The notes under the pieces are model-generated. The model was given only the letters and a program-made list of their open reading frames with translations, made no database searches and was not told the DNA's origin. A program made the translations under genes and the position numbers. Positions 14,176 through 23,555 of a stretch of 64,000 nucleotides of DNA are shown piece after piece. Position 1 is the first letter of the stretch, and each line of letters starts with the position of its first letter. This DNA comes from Nitrospira sp. (GTDB taxonomy: Bacteria > Nitrospirota > Nitrospiria > Nitrospirales > Nitrospiraceae). The stretch spans positions 1,116,001 through 1,180,000 of the forward strand of contig JARFXP010000002.1 in assembly GCA_029194675.1 (NCBI GenBank), in the 5' to 3' direction.

Positions 14176-14316
14176 TCAGTTCGCCGCAGCCACAGAAACA
14201 GGGAGCAGGGCGTTATACACCTCATAGTTCATGCCCCGACGGCAGCTCCTAACGGACGTCCCATGACCGTGCACGGTACGTCGAATGAGCACCTCGTCAA
14301 GAAAAGGTTTCTGACA
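14176..14316 (-). pseudogene. RAYT transposase 5' remnant
   Basis: The reverse strand reads EVLIRRTVHGHGTSV..GMNYEVYNALLP, a worn copy of the N-terminus of the RAYT fragment at 16645 (EVIIRRTVRGDWPSA..GMIYHVLNRANGRLP). Both derive from one element type. The right side is interrupted by the IS4-family insertion at 14317; a stop follows at 14176. Confidence 0.65.
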
Positions 14317-15666
14317 CTGAGGGTTCCCCACAAATTTCATGGCATCAGCGTGTTCTGAAGGCATCACCGGTTCTCTGCCACTGGCGGAGTGGCGCCAACA
14401 GGTCATGGCGTGTGAAGTGCTCCCGTGCACGCCTGACCACCTGCATGCCTAACGCGATCACAGACACCGTCAAGCGGCGGTGGGTGCTGTTGGCTTGATA
14501 CCGCCTATGATAACCCGCATTCACCGTGGCATGGCCCACGAGTCACACCGCGAGCTGAGCGAGCGCGGCGATGAGGAGCAGGATCGTGAATCGGTTCGCC
14601 TGCGTGGTCTGGCTCAGGCGTAAGCCTACGCCAAAGCGGGCCTCCTTTAAGTCCCGGAAGGCTTCCTCGATCTGCATCCGTTTCCGATAACACGCAACCA
14701 GTTGGTCAGCACGGTGGCTGGCCAGGCACTCAGAGACGGCCAACAGCCAGGGCTCTCGATGACAAGCGGCCTGCTTGCGGCTGGAGGAGGACCGAACCTT
14801 ATACCCCAACCGCGAGCGATGGATGCGGTGTTTCCGTGGCTCCTTCACCAGGACTAACTGACCGCGCACGGGATGAGACTCGACCAATTCACAGCACCCC
14901 AAGCGTGGCGGCGTGGCGGTCGCATCGTCGTCGAGCGACTTGCTGCGCACCCAACCTGTGGCCTCAGGGAATCGAACATGATTGCGATTACGCACGCGCC
15001 CTACAAAGGTCCAGCCGATCCGTTCGACCTCTCGAAACCAGGGGGCGCGAAAGCCAGCGTCCGTCACCACAATTGGTGTGATGCCAGATGGTACCAATCG
15101 GTGGAGCCTGCGCAGGAAGACCCGATGAACCTGTGGATTCGTGAGCCAGCCCAGCGGGTGGACCTCTTCATACACGGTCAGGGCGCGCCCGCCGACAGGG
15201 ACGGCCGCGCGCAGCAGTTGCCACCGTCGGTCGGCCGTCAGATCCGACCAGTCGACGAGAAGGATTGGCTGAACCTGGGTGCCCAGGATCCACCGAGACA
15301 GGGCGCCATAAATCATGGCACGTTCATGCTGCAACGGCCGGTTGCTCAGGAGGCGATCCATCCGCTTGATCGCATGCTTGACCGTCGTGCCACTGCGGCG
15401 TGCGCGGCCTAACGCGGTGACCGTCAACCGTCCGCCGTGAATCAAGGCCTCCACGGCTATAAACAGCACCGTCAGCCGTGTGGCATGCATCGATGCACAG
15501 GTGGTCTTCAGGTCGCGTCGAACCATCTTGATGGCCTTCATCGTGTGTTCCCTCTCTAGGTTGTGGTGCCTAAGGAGGCAGAGTCCATAGCAGGTTTCCG
15601 CTTGTGGGCCGAGTATTTTTCACGTAACCCCATCAATGTACGAACCTTTTTGTGGGGAGCCCTCAG
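14317..15666 (-). mobile_element. IS4-family insertion sequence with 9-bp target duplication
   Basis: A 1350-bp element. The left end CTGAGGGTTCCCCACAAA (14317) and the right end, inverted, CTGAGGGCTCCCCACAAA (15666) are terminal repeats with one mismatch. TTTCTGACA flanks both sides (14308-14316 and 15667-15675), a 9-bp target duplication typical of IS10/IS4-type elements. Removing the element and one repeat restores AAAAGGTTTCTGACACCTTTT, the palindromic end of a RAYT-like element, so the insertion went into a palindrome. Confidence 0.92.
14345..15541 (-). pseudogene. IS4-family DDE transposase interrupted by an in-frame stop
   Basis: The gene starts at ATG 15541. The first 332 codons contain LLVDWSDLT (first catalytic Asp), VVTDAGFRAPWF (second Asp) and the YREK-like signature YRKRMQIEEAFRDLKEARFG with the catalytic Glu. 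Then a TGA at 14543-14545 interrupts the frame, and reading continues in the same frame through GYHRRYQANSTHRRLTVSVIALGMQVV, the normal IS4 C-terminus, to 14345. All catalytic residues precede the stop; loss of the last 65 residues probably inactivates the enzyme. The terminal repeats and target duplication are still clean, so the mutation is likely recent. Confidence 0.88.
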
Positions 15667-15675
15667 TTTCTGACA

Positions 15676-15903
15676 CCTTTTATCCCTGACACACCATGAA
15701 CGAGAAGCCCAGTACGACCAGTATGCCACCTAACACCGGCAGATGCACAAGGATCGTCCATGGCCCAGCAGCGCATGAATGAGCCAGGCGGAGAGCACGA
15801 CCGAGCAGGGTGACAACTGGGGGTTATGAGATGAGCGGCATGGGGACGCCTGAATGCCTGAGGGGTACCACATCGTTCGCAGTGTCCACTCCCCAGCGCC
15901 GAG
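15676..15903. other. Gap between the IS element and the PIN antitoxin; partial membrane-protein frame
   Basis: The reverse strand has a frame reading GPWTILVHLPVLGGILVVLG then FSFMVCQG and a stop near 15688, which looks like the last helix of a small membrane protein, but no start or family was found. GTTAGCT at 15903 resembles an attC R'' box directly at the antitoxin stop, yet no matching R' end could be found, so a complete attC is not called. Confidence 0.3.
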
Positions 15904-16077
15904 TTAGCTTCCAGTGGGTTTGAGCCGCAATCGTGGAGGTCGAGAAACAATCGGATGACCAGCTTGTTTTTCCTTCTTTCTTAGATCACGACAGATCGTC
16001 AAGAGATCATAATTGAATACTGCAGCATGCGCTTCTCGTGTCTTGCGCACTTCGTCCACTATTGGATCGGGTTTCAT
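15904..16077 (-). CDS. Small antitoxin partner of the PIN toxin
   Basis: A 57-residue protein (MKPDPIVDEVRKTREAHAAV, then FNYDLLTICRDLRKKEKQ). This short family is repeatedly found directly after PIN-domain genes and is presumed to be the antitoxin. Its ATG overlaps the stop of the PIN gene by 4 bp and has GGAGGT at a good distance, which fixes the start. Toxin-first order is unusual for VapBC but common for this subfamily. The stop codon TAA lies in an attC-like AGCTAAC box. Confidence 0.78.
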   Translation of the reverse strand: MKPDPIVDEVRKTREAHAAVFNYDLLTICRDLRKKEKQAGHPIVSRPPRLRLKPTGS

Positions 16078-16553
16078 GACTCGATACCTCCCAGTTCTTC
16101 CGGTGAGCAGATGATGGGACACTCGTAGCCGAGCTTCTCAATCGCGGCTTCAATCCGCGCTTTCGCTTCCGCGTTATTGATGTGGCGGAAATTCCAGGTC
16201 AACAGGAAATCCATTCCATGGACGGTCGCTACCGCGATGTGTAACGCATCTTCAACGCTGGATTCGGGAATCAATCCCCCATCAATCAAATGCCTGGCCA
16301 CTGACTCAGCGGCATCGTTCATCTCCAGAATAGGCAGTCCACCGAGAACGTCCGATCGCCTTTGCGCTGCGGCGGCATCACCCGCTTGGGCTTCCTCCAC
16401 GACCAGGACGGAAATGTAGATCTCATACCGCGCTCTCGCCTCATTCCACCACTCCTGAGTGATGGTTTGCCGGGCCGCCGTGATAATATCCCGGCTTGGT
16501 CTGGCCGCGTAGTAGCTAATCACGGACGTTTCTACGTACACTGAAGCTGCCAT
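16074..16553 (-). CDS. PIN-domain toxin (VapC-like)
   Basis: A 159-residue PIN-fold ribonuclease. The first acidic residue is Glu in VYVETSVISYY (Asp in most VapC), later acidic residues lie in VVEEAQAG and SSVEDALHIAVATVHG, and LLTWNFRHI closes the active site. The ETSV variant defines a subfamily with the YVETTIPS-type start. Such toxins cleave RNA when released from their antitoxin, here the overlapping 57-residue gene. The module sits between the IS-ridden cassette array and a RAYT remnant. Confidence 0.88.
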   Translation of the reverse strand: MAASVYVETSVISYYAARPSRDIITAARQTITQEWWNEARARYEIYISVLVVEEAQAGDAAAAQRRSDVLGGLPILEMNDAAESVARHLIDGGLIPESSVEDALHIAVATVHGMDFLLTWNFRHINNAEAKARIEAAIEKLGYECPIICSPEELGGIES

Positions 16554-16636
16554 AATAAGCCGAGTTTAGCAGCAAGTGGCTGCTGGAAGCGAACATAAGA
16601 GGTCTCAGTTCGCTTGCACGCGTCCGGTGGGAAAAT

Positions 16637-17008
16637 AAAAGGTGTTAGGAACCTGTTGTGCTCTTTGGCCGTCCGCGCGGTCTGAGGGTTGCTTCCAACT
16701 CGCGCCCGTCCGCAAACGCTACCTCATTATTCTTCGCGTCGCGGATCTTGCTGGACGGCCTTTTCGCGGAAAATAAGCGGTTGGGCATCAGACAGTAGGC
16801 CACCGTACGCCTGGGGAAACGATCGTGCCCTTCGCCAAGCACCTTCTCGAAGGCCTGATAGTCGGCGGGCGTTTCGAACAGTGGCAGTCGGCCATTCGCT
16901 CGGTTCAGGACATGATAGATCATCCCTCCGACGGTAGCGGACGGCCAATCGCCACGCACGGTGCGCCGAATGATCACCTCTGTCACAAAAATGTACCTGA
17001 CCCCTTTT
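16637..17008 (-). mobile_element. Internally deleted RAYT element (MITE-like)
   Basis: The residual gene 16645-16986 joins the first ~70 residues of a RAYT (MTEVIIRRTVRGDWPS.., ending at YCLMPN just before the HWH active site) to its extreme C-terminus (LEATLRPRGRPK). The HUH motif and catalytic tyrosine are lost. Imperfect inverted ends AAAAGGTGTTAGGAACCT (16637) and, inverted, AAAAGGGGTCAGGTACAT (about 17008) bound it. It cannot transpose by itself but could be moved in trans. Confidence 0.75.
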
Positions 17009-18701
17009 ATTTACTCTCTGCTTCCCCAATGTTCTTCGACCGGCGAGATTCATCCTCATCCATAAGTAGCCACAGCACGAACGCGGCGTTAGCCGCTGCG
17101 CCAATGTTGCTCGGATTGAGTTTTAGAACATCCCTGTATTCCTCGATAACCTGCTTCGCTTCAATGTGCGCGAGTGTGGGGTTTGGCCCGCAACGCCACC
17201 GCATCTCCCGCACATAGGCCTTATTAAACTTCGCGATCTCAAAGGTCGGATCCTGCTCGGTAACGCAAACGAGCAACTCGTACTTCTGTTGTGGCTCGGC
17301 AGATAGGAGGCTTTCCGCAAACAGGTAGACAGCAGAGGTCGTCGCTCGGTGTGGATCAATGGATTTCGCCTTAACGAGGTGGCCATGTGACACAGCGTGC
17401 TCCCCTAGTGAAGACCAGCTGACCGCGCTGGTGACATGCGCGTCAAAGAGGCAGTGCTTGCGCCAGTACGCGTCGTCCGGCAGGAGAGTTACATCTTCCG
17501 GCAGAAGTGTTGCGGAATCGAGAGCCTGCTCGGCAAAACGACGTGCTTCATACGTCGGCACAGGCCGATGGCCGAGAAGTTGCGATAATAGGGAACGAAA
17601 GAGCAGCATATTTGCGTAGCCCAGTTTTGCTCTTACCGCCAGGACCTCATGACGCGCCGCTGTTGGCCGGACGTAATACAGGAGTCGGAACAGATTCCTT
17701 GCTAGAGTGTCGCTTGCCGTGTCGAGTGCTCGCCACAACCGAAGAAAGCGTGACTTCGGGTAAGGGTTCACGAGCGGGTTGAATGGCTCGAAATAGCGGC
17801 AGGACTCAAGGTACAGTTGACCAGCTTCCTCATAGGCGCGCAGAGTATTAGACCGGGCGTAGTCTTCCGCCTCGTGGTAGTAGGCAACTGCTTTATGCCT
17901 ACGCGTGGGGAGCAGTGAAATCTTTTGTTCTACGTCTTGCCGGATTTGCTGGTACACCTTGGTCACAACACTAAAGTAGATTTGCTCGATTAACTCTTCG
18001 TACTGGCCAACAGAGAACCATGGGTACTCTGTGACCGTGTAGTGGATGGGCTTAGCGAGCGTCTCGGAGCTGTCTGTTCGACCGATCCGCACGGTTGGTA
18101 TCACAACTAACTCCCACTCATCAGAATCTTTCTCAGACGCTTTTCTGTTTTGCGCGTGGTAAACCCCTTCGATGTGGATGTGCTGATCGGCATGCCGCTC
18201 CTCTCCACTCTCGGCCTCCTTTTCCGCGGGCTGTGCCTGAGACTTCCGATCCGGGGACAAGAAGAACATGAGCCGTCCCACTCGCTTGTTTAAGAGTACA
18301 GCGAGATCGTGTCGAAGCCAGCTCATTTTCTCCACCATGAGAGAAGCAGGCTTGTGTTCCTCAGACGAAACTGGAGAGAAGTGACCTAGGGAGCAGGTGT
18401 AACGAATCGGGCGACGGGATTCCTTCAGCCAAAGGCTGTACAGGATGGCCAAGAAGGTCAGCAACAGCGCGAGCACAAGACCAACGGTAACAAACTCCTT
18501 CCATGGGGACGTACGCGATGACAACCAGTCTTGAAGCCAGTTTGGAAGCTGGGGACTTACGTTGCTCAACCAAGTCAAAACCGCGAATACTGCCCCGAAT
18601 TTTCCGAGGCGCCCCAATCTGCGCCTTCGCTTCAGGCCGTCCTCAAGCCCCTCGAGTTTTTCGAGGAGATCGGCAGCGGGAAAAAGATCCGACAGTTTCA
18701 C
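17007..18701 (-). CDS. Large membrane protein of unknown function with helical-repeat C-terminus
   Basis: A 564-residue protein I do not recognise. Residues about 32-50 (GKFGAVFAVLTWLSNVSPQL) and 70-93 (FVTVGLVLALLLTFLAILYS) are two membrane helices near the N-terminus; the large remainder is cytoplasmic. Residues about 270-545 are rich in paired helices (YHEAEDYARSN..AYEEAGQLYLESCRYF, WSSLGEHAVSHGHLVKAKSID, VIEEYRDVLKLNPSNIGAAANAAFVLW) and look TPR-like. It has no operon partner, lies between the island and dnaE and ends against a RAYT end, so it may belong to the accessory region. The start at 18701 is uncertain. Confidence 0.7.
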   Translation of the reverse strand: MKLSDLFPAADLLEKLEGLEDGLKRRRRLGRLGKFGAVFAVLTWLSNVSPQLPNWLQDWLSSRTSPWKEFVTVGLVLALLLTFLAILYSLWLKESRRPIRYTCSLGHFSPVSSEEHKPASLMVEKMSWLRHDLAVLLNKRVGRLMFFLSPDRKSQAQPAEKEAESGEERHADQHIHIEGVYHAQNRKASEKDSDEWELVVIPTVRIGRTDSSETLAKPIHYTVTEYPWFSVGQYEELIEQIYFSVVTKVYQQIRQDVEQKISLLPTRRHKAVAYYHEAEDYARSNTLRAYEEAGQLYLESCRYFEPFNPLVNPYPKSRFLRLWRALDTASDTLARNLFRLLYYVRPTAARHEVLAVRAKLGYANMLLFRSLLSQLLGHRPVPTYEARRFAEQALDSATLLPEDVTLLPDDAYWRKHCLFDAHVTSAVSWSSLGEHAVSHGHLVKAKSIDPHRATTSAVYLFAESLLSAEPQQKYELLVCVTEQDPTFEIAKFNKAYVREMRWRCGPNPTLAHIEAKQVIEEYRDVLKLNPSNIGAAANAAFVLWLLMDEDESRRSKNIGEAESK

Positions 18702-19001
18702 TGCGCTCCCTCCGTTATTACAACGCAGTCACAACACTGGTATACGCAATGCTCGCTCCCGCCATACTAGCAGTAGTACGCAAGACGTACTTATGAGAGA
18801 GACGCCCCCTGCACGGCAGATTTTCCACCGATCGGATGCATCCGTCAAGCGCGGATTTTCAGCGTCACCTTCTCAATACTGTTATTTCGTCGATTCTTCG
18901 TCGATTCATGGAGACCGTTCACTATGTCGAGGAGCACTCATGATAAGATGGAATTCTTGCTAATGGAACTGGCCGCGCGCTATAGGATGATTTTGCACGC
19001 G

Positions 19002-19030
19002 TTGACTTCCCCTCATCATCTCCATAGAAT
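19002..19030 (+). promoter_or_regulatory. Sigma-70-type promoter directly before dnaE
   Basis: TTGACT (19002-19007), a 17-bp spacer and TAGAAT (19025-19030) match the -35 and -10 consensus well. Only eight bases separate the -10 box from the dnaE ATG at 19039, and no Shine-Dalgarno sequence is present, so transcription would begin at or next to the start codon, giving a leaderless message. The remaining region 18702-19001 shows no convincing gene. Confidence 0.55.
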
Positions 19031-19038
19031 CCTCTGCC

Positions 19039-22000
19039 ATGGCTTCGTCCTTCGTGCACCTTCATCTCCACACCCAATTCAGTCTCCTCGACGGCGCCAA
19101 TCAGATTGAACCGCTAGTCCAGCAGATCAAGTCTTTCAATCAGCCGGCTGTGGCAATGACGGACCATGGCAATATGTTCGGCGCGGTCGAGTTTTATCGT
19201 AAAGCTAAAGAGGTGGGCGTCAAGCCGATCATCGGCTGTGAAGCCTACATGGCGCTCGGCAGTCGACATGCGAAGAAAGACAGTGGACTCGCGCACAATG
19301 ACTATTATCACCTGATTCTGCTCGCGAGAAATCTCACCGGTTATCAGAATCTCATCAAACTCGTCAGCAAAGGATACCTTGAAGGATTTTATTATAAGCC
19401 ACGTATTGATAAGGAGCTGTTGAATCTACATCACGATGGAATTATCGCCCTTTCCGGCTGCCTGAGTGGCGAGATTCCCTATCTGATCGGTCAGAAAGAT
19501 ATGGATGGCGCGATGACGGTGGCCGGCGAATTTCAAGAGATCTTTGGAAGGGACCACTTCTACCTCGAGGTACAGGCAAACGGGCTTGATCATCAGCGGG
19601 TGGCCAATACCGGCTTGATGGAAATTCACAAGAAACTCGGGATTCCGCTAGCGGGCACGAATGATTGTCATTACTTGAAAAAGGAAGACGCGCGGCCGCA
19701 TGAACTGATGCTGTGCCTGCAGACGGGAAAGACGGTCAGCGATCCCAATCGGATGAAGTTCGACACGGATCAACTGTACGTCAAATCAACTGAGGAAATC
19801 GCTCCGGCATTCGCAGAATTTCCCGGCGCCGTGACGAACACCTGCCGCATCGCCGACCATTGCGAGCTCGACCTCCCACTGAACAAGACCTATCTCCCGC
19901 AGTATCGCGTCCCAGATGGGTTCAAGGATCGAGAGTCCTATTTGGAACATCTCGCCCTCGTCGGATTGAAGGAACGGCTAAAAGAAAGGCCCAGCCGGGT
20001 TGCTTCCGCTGTCTATGATCAGCGCCTTCGGGAAGAACTGATGGTCATCTGCTCGATGGGATTTGCAGGCTACTTTCTCATTGTCTGGGACATCATCCGC
20101 TTCGCTCGATCACAAGGGATCCCAGTCGGGCCTGGGCGAGGTTCGGCTGCCGGCAGCCTTGTGGCCTATGCCCTGCGCATTACCGACCTCGATCCGCTCG
20201 TCTATACCCTCTTGTTCGAGCGTTTCTTGAACCCCGAGCGCGTCTCTCTTCCCGATATCGATATGGATTTCTGCATGGATCGCCGTGGGGAAGTGATCAA
20301 CTACGTGGTGGACAAGTATGGCACCGACCATGTCGCTCAGATCATTACGTTTGGCACACTCGGCGCGAAGGCCGCGATTCGCGATGTGGGACGCGTGTTG
20401 GAAATGCCGTATGCCGACGCCGACAAAGTTGCCAAGCTCGTCCCCAACCAATTGAACATGACGCTGCAACAGGCTTTGGAGACAGAGCCTCGCTTACGCG
20501 AGCTGGTGGAGACAGACCAGAAGGTCAAAGAGCTCATGACCAATGCGCAATCCCTCGAAGGTCTGGCCCGCCATGCTTCGACCCATGCGGCGGGCGTCGT
20601 GATTTCCGAAGGGCCGCTCACCGACCACGTACCCCTTTACAAGGGCGCCAACGACGAAATTGTGACCCAGTACTCGATGGGAGACGTCGAGAAAATCGGG
20701 TTGGTTAAATTCGATTTTCTCGGACTCAAGACCCTCACGATGATCAGGCGTGCCGAGACTCTGATCAACGACACGCATCCCGAGGCACCGCAGCTCCTGA
20801 TCGATCAAGTGCCGTTCGACGACCCGGCCACATTCGCGCTGTTGAGCTCCGGAAAAACAACGGGACTATTCCAATTGGAAAGCTCGGGCATGCGGGATCT
20901 CCTCACCGGACTGAAACCCGACCGGTTCGAAGACATCATCGCCATTATCGCCCTCTATCGCCCCGGACCGATGGATCTCATCCCTGATTTCATCAAGCGA
21001 AAGCAGGGCAAGGTACCGATTACCTATGAGCTTCCAGAATTGGAGCCGCTCCTCAAGGAGACCTATGGTGTGATCGTCTATCAGGAACAGGTGATGGCGA
21101 TCGCCAACAAGATGGCCGGTTTCTCGTTGGGCCAAGCCGATATTCTTCGTCGTGCGATGGGCAAGAAGAAGCCGGAAGAGATGGAAAAGCTCCGCGCCAA
21201 GTTCCTCGATGGCGCGAAGCAGAAGAAGATTCCTGAGAAGAAGGCCGAGAAGCTCTACGAGCTGATTCAAAAATTCGCCGGATATGGCTTCAATAAATCA
21301 CATGCGGCTGCTTATGCCGTTGTGTGTTACCAGACGGCCTACTTAAAAGCCCACTACCCGACCGAGTTTATGGCGTCCCTCATGACGACCGACATGGGCA
21401 ACCAGGACAAGCTGGTTGGCTATTTCACCGAATGTCGGGATCTGGGCATCAAAGTGCTGGGTCCGGACGTGAATGCCAGCCAAACGCACTTTGCCGTCGC
21501 CGGCGGGGCAATCCGGTTCGGTTTGGCCGCGATCAAGAACGTCGGTGAGGGGGCCGTGGAGTCGGTCCTGGAGGTGCGGATTCAGGGCGGCCCCTTCGGA
21601 TCGTTCTTTGACTTCTGCCGGCGGGTCGATCTCCATAAAGTAAATAAGCGCATGTTGGAAGGCCTCATCAAGGCCGGCGCGTTCGATTCCACCGGCGCCA
21701 AGCGAGCACAACTGATGGCGGTGCTCGATCAAGCCGTGGAAGAGGGTGCGGCTGCTCAGCGTGAGCGGGAGCTCGGACAAATCAGCATCTTCGGAGAGGA
21801 GCTGAATGGGCAAGCCGACTCAACGGCCTTACCGACTCCCCCGCTGCCTCCGCTTGCGGAATGGGATCAAGCGCAACGATTGAAGTATGAACGGGAGCTG
21901 ACCGGGTTCTATATTTCAGCCCATCCCCTGGCCCGCTACGAAGCGACCCTGAGTGCCTTATCGACCACAACGACAGTGGGATTGAAGGAATGCCCCGACG

Positions 22001-22503
22001 GCGGCGAGGTGAAGATCTGCTGCATCATCGCCACGGTCAAATCGATGCTCACCAAGAAGGGCGATCGAATGGCCTATCTCACGGTAGAAGACCTGCAAGG
22101 GACCACTGAGGTGATCGTGTTCCCCGATTTGTTCAGGACTGCGGGTGAGTTGATTGCACCGGAACGGATCGTCCGCATCACCGGCACCATCGATCGGGGA
22201 GACAAGGGTACAAAAATTCGGGGGAGTAAGATCGAACTGTTGGCTGAGGTCCAGGCGCAGTCCATCAAGCGTATCCGTATCAGCCTCAGTGATCGGCCGG
22301 AGGTGCGTGAGCAGTTGCCTCGGTTGCTTGACGTCTTTCGACGGCATCCCGGTAGTACCTCGATCTCGATGTCGTTTCGAACCGACGGCACCTTGGAAGC
22401 CGAGACTGCTCCCCTCCCTCATCTCACCGTCTGCCCGAGCGACCATTTTGTCTCAGATGTTGAGGAAGTGCTAGGCAAAGGGACCCTCTCTTTGCTATCT
22501 TAG
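19039..22503 (+). CDS. dnaE: DNA polymerase III alpha subunit
   Basis: An 1154-residue replicative polymerase of the DnaE1 type. The order is a PHP domain (HLHLHTQFSLLDG near the start; AMTDHG; SGCLSGE; GTNDCHYL), the polymerase palm with VGPGRGSAAGSLVAY and the catalytic PDIDMDFCMDRR around residues 408-420, tandem fingers, helix-hairpin-helix (FNKSHAAAYA), and a C-terminal OB fold (VKICCIIATVKSML..YLTVEDLQGTTEVIVFP). The PHP histidines are retained. The start matches other DnaE proteins (FVHLHLHT close to the N-terminus). accA follows closely. A short dnaE relic exists at 6986. Confidence 0.97.
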   Translation: MASSFVHLHLHTQFSLLDGANQIEPLVQQIKSFNQPAVAMTDHGNMFGAVEFYRKAKEVGVKPIIGCEAYMALGSRHAKKDSGLAHNDYYHLILLARNLTGYQNLIKLVSKGYLEGFYYKPRIDKELLNLHHDGIIALSGCLSGEIPYLIGQKDMDGAMTVAGEFQEIFGRDHFYLEVQANGLDHQRVANTGLMEIHKKLGIPLAGTNDCHYLKKEDARPHELMLCLQTGKTVSDPNRMKFDTDQLYVKSTEEIAPAFAEFPGAVTNTCRIADHCELDLPLNKTYLPQYRVPDGFKDRESYLEHLALVGLKERLKERPSRVASAVYDQRLREELMVICSMGFAGYFLIVWDIIRFARSQGIPVGPGRGSAAGSLVAYALRITDLDPLVYTLLFERFLNPERVSLPDIDMDFCMDRRGEVINYVVDKYGTDHVAQIITFGTLGAKAAIRDVGRVLEMPYADADKVAKLVPNQLNMTLQQALETEPRLRELVETDQKVKELMTNAQSLEGLARHASTHAAGVVISEGPLTDHVPLYKGANDEIVTQYSMGDVEKIGLVKFDFLGLKTLTMIRRAETLINDTHPEAPQLLIDQVPFDDPATFALLSSGKTTGLFQLESSGMRDLLTGLKPDRFEDIIAIIALYRPGPMDLIPDFIKRKQGKVPITYELPELEPLLKETYGVIVYQEQVMAIANKMAGFSLGQADILRRAMGKKKPEEMEKLRAKFLDGAKQKKIPEKKAEKLYELIQKFAGYGFNKSHAAAYAVVCYQTAYLKAHYPTEFMASLMTTDMGNQDKLVGYFTECRDLGIKVLGPDVNASQTHFAVAGGAIRFGLAAIKNVGEGAVESVLEVRIQGGPFGSFFDFCRRVDLHKVNKRMLEGLIKAGAFDSTGAKRAQLMAVLDQAVEEGAAAQRERELGQISIFGEELNGQADSTALPTPPLPPLAEWDQAQRLKYERELTGFYISAHPLARYEATLSALSTTTTVGLKECPDGGEVKICCIIATVKSMLTKKGDRMAYLTVEDLQGTTEVIVFPDLFRTAGELIAPERIVRITGTIDRGDKGTKIRGSKIELLAEVQAQSIKRIRISLSDRPEVREQLPRLLDVFRRHPGSTSISMSFRTDGTLEAETAPLPHLTVCPSDHFVSDVEEVLGKGTLSLLS

Positions 22504-22555
22504 GAGTTGCCAGTTGGTCAATTTGGCCGATCGTTGTACGGAGTTGAACAGGACT

Positions 22556-23527
22556 ATGCGCGATTACCTCGAATTTGAAAAGCCGATCCGAGAGATCGAA
22601 GAGAAGATCGAGAAACTTTCTGCCACGGCCGCCAACGGGAAATCGTCCGTCCAAAACGACATTCGCAAACTTCGTGCGAAGCTTGCGCAAACCGAACACG
22701 AACTCTACAAAACTCTGTCCCCCTGGCAACGAACGCAGCTGGCCCGACACCCTCAACGTCCCAGCACACTGGACTATATCAATGAGCTGACGAGAGACTT
22801 TCTTGAGTTTCATGGCGACCGTGTGTTTGGAGACGATCGGGCCATCGTGGGAGGATTTGCCCGATTCAACGACCGCCCTGTGATGATTATCGGCCATCAA
22901 AAAGGCAAGACTCTCAAAGAGCGCATGCAACGGAACTTCGGCATGCCCAACCCGGAAGGGTATCGAAAGGCGCTGAGGCTCATGAAAATGGCGGAAAAGT
23001 TCAACCGCCCGATCATGACCTTTATTGATACGCCTGGTGCCTATCCTGGTATCGGTGCCGAAGAACGTGGGCAAGCCGAAGCCATCGCCCGCAACCTGTT
23101 TGTCATGTCTCGATTGACCGTGCCGATTATTTCCGTGGTCATCGGCGAAGGAGGGAGCGGAGGTGCCTTAGCCCTCGGCGTCGCCGACCGCATCCTGATG
23201 CTGGAACATTCGGTCTATTCGGTCATTTCACCTGAAGGCTGTGCTGCGATTCTTTGGGACAGTCCGGAAAAGGTTCCCGATGCCGCCTCTGCATTGAAAA
23301 TGACCGCACAGGATCTGATTGAGCTCGGGGTGATCGACACGATTGTTGCCGAACCGCTGGGTGGTGCCCATCGCGAGCCGCGAGCCGTCTGCAGCCTGGT
23401 CGGAAAGGCGCTGACCAACCAACTGTTCGATCTACTTGATCTGCCCGTCGAACAACTCATTGCTCAGCGGGATCAGAAATACCGAAAGATGGGGTCCGTC
23501 ACGGGTCTTCTCCCACATCAAGCCTGA
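22556..23527 (+). CDS. accA: Acetyl-CoA carboxylase carboxyltransferase subunit alpha
   Basis: A 323-residue carboxyltransferase alpha subunit, which with AccD transfers carboxyl from carboxybiotin to acetyl-CoA in the first step of fatty acid synthesis. Family marks are YLEFEKPIREIEEKIEKL at the N-terminus, ELTRDFLEFHGDRVFGDD, TFIDTPGAYPGIGAEERGQ and the oxyanion-hole glycines IGEGGSGGALALG. The ATG at 22556 gives the usual N-terminus and length; an upstream TTG at 22514 has the better ribosome site (GGAG) and would add 14 residues, so translation could start there. It is 10-50 bp behind dnaE and probably co-transcribed, an arrangement seen in many bacteria. Confidence 0.95.
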   Translation: MRDYLEFEKPIREIEEKIEKLSATAANGKSSVQNDIRKLRAKLAQTEHELYKTLSPWQRTQLARHPQRPSTLDYINELTRDFLEFHGDRVFGDDRAIVGGFARFNDRPVMIIGHQKGKTLKERMQRNFGMPNPEGYRKALRLMKMAEKFNRPIMTFIDTPGAYPGIGAEERGQAEAIARNLFVMSRLTVPIISVVIGEGGSGGALALGVADRILMLEHSVYSVISPEGCAAILWDSPEKVPDAASALKMTAQDLIELGVIDTIVAEPLGGAHREPRAVCSLVGKALTNQLFDLLDLPVEQLIAQRDQKYRKMGSVTGLLPHQA

Positions 23528-23555
23528 CCGACGTCATCATCGTCGCTTCCTTCCT

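Noticed and set aside
15676..15909. A complete attC site after the PIN antitoxin
   Set aside because: An R''-like AGCTAAC overlaps the antitoxin stop, but no matching L'/R' end could be paired with it.
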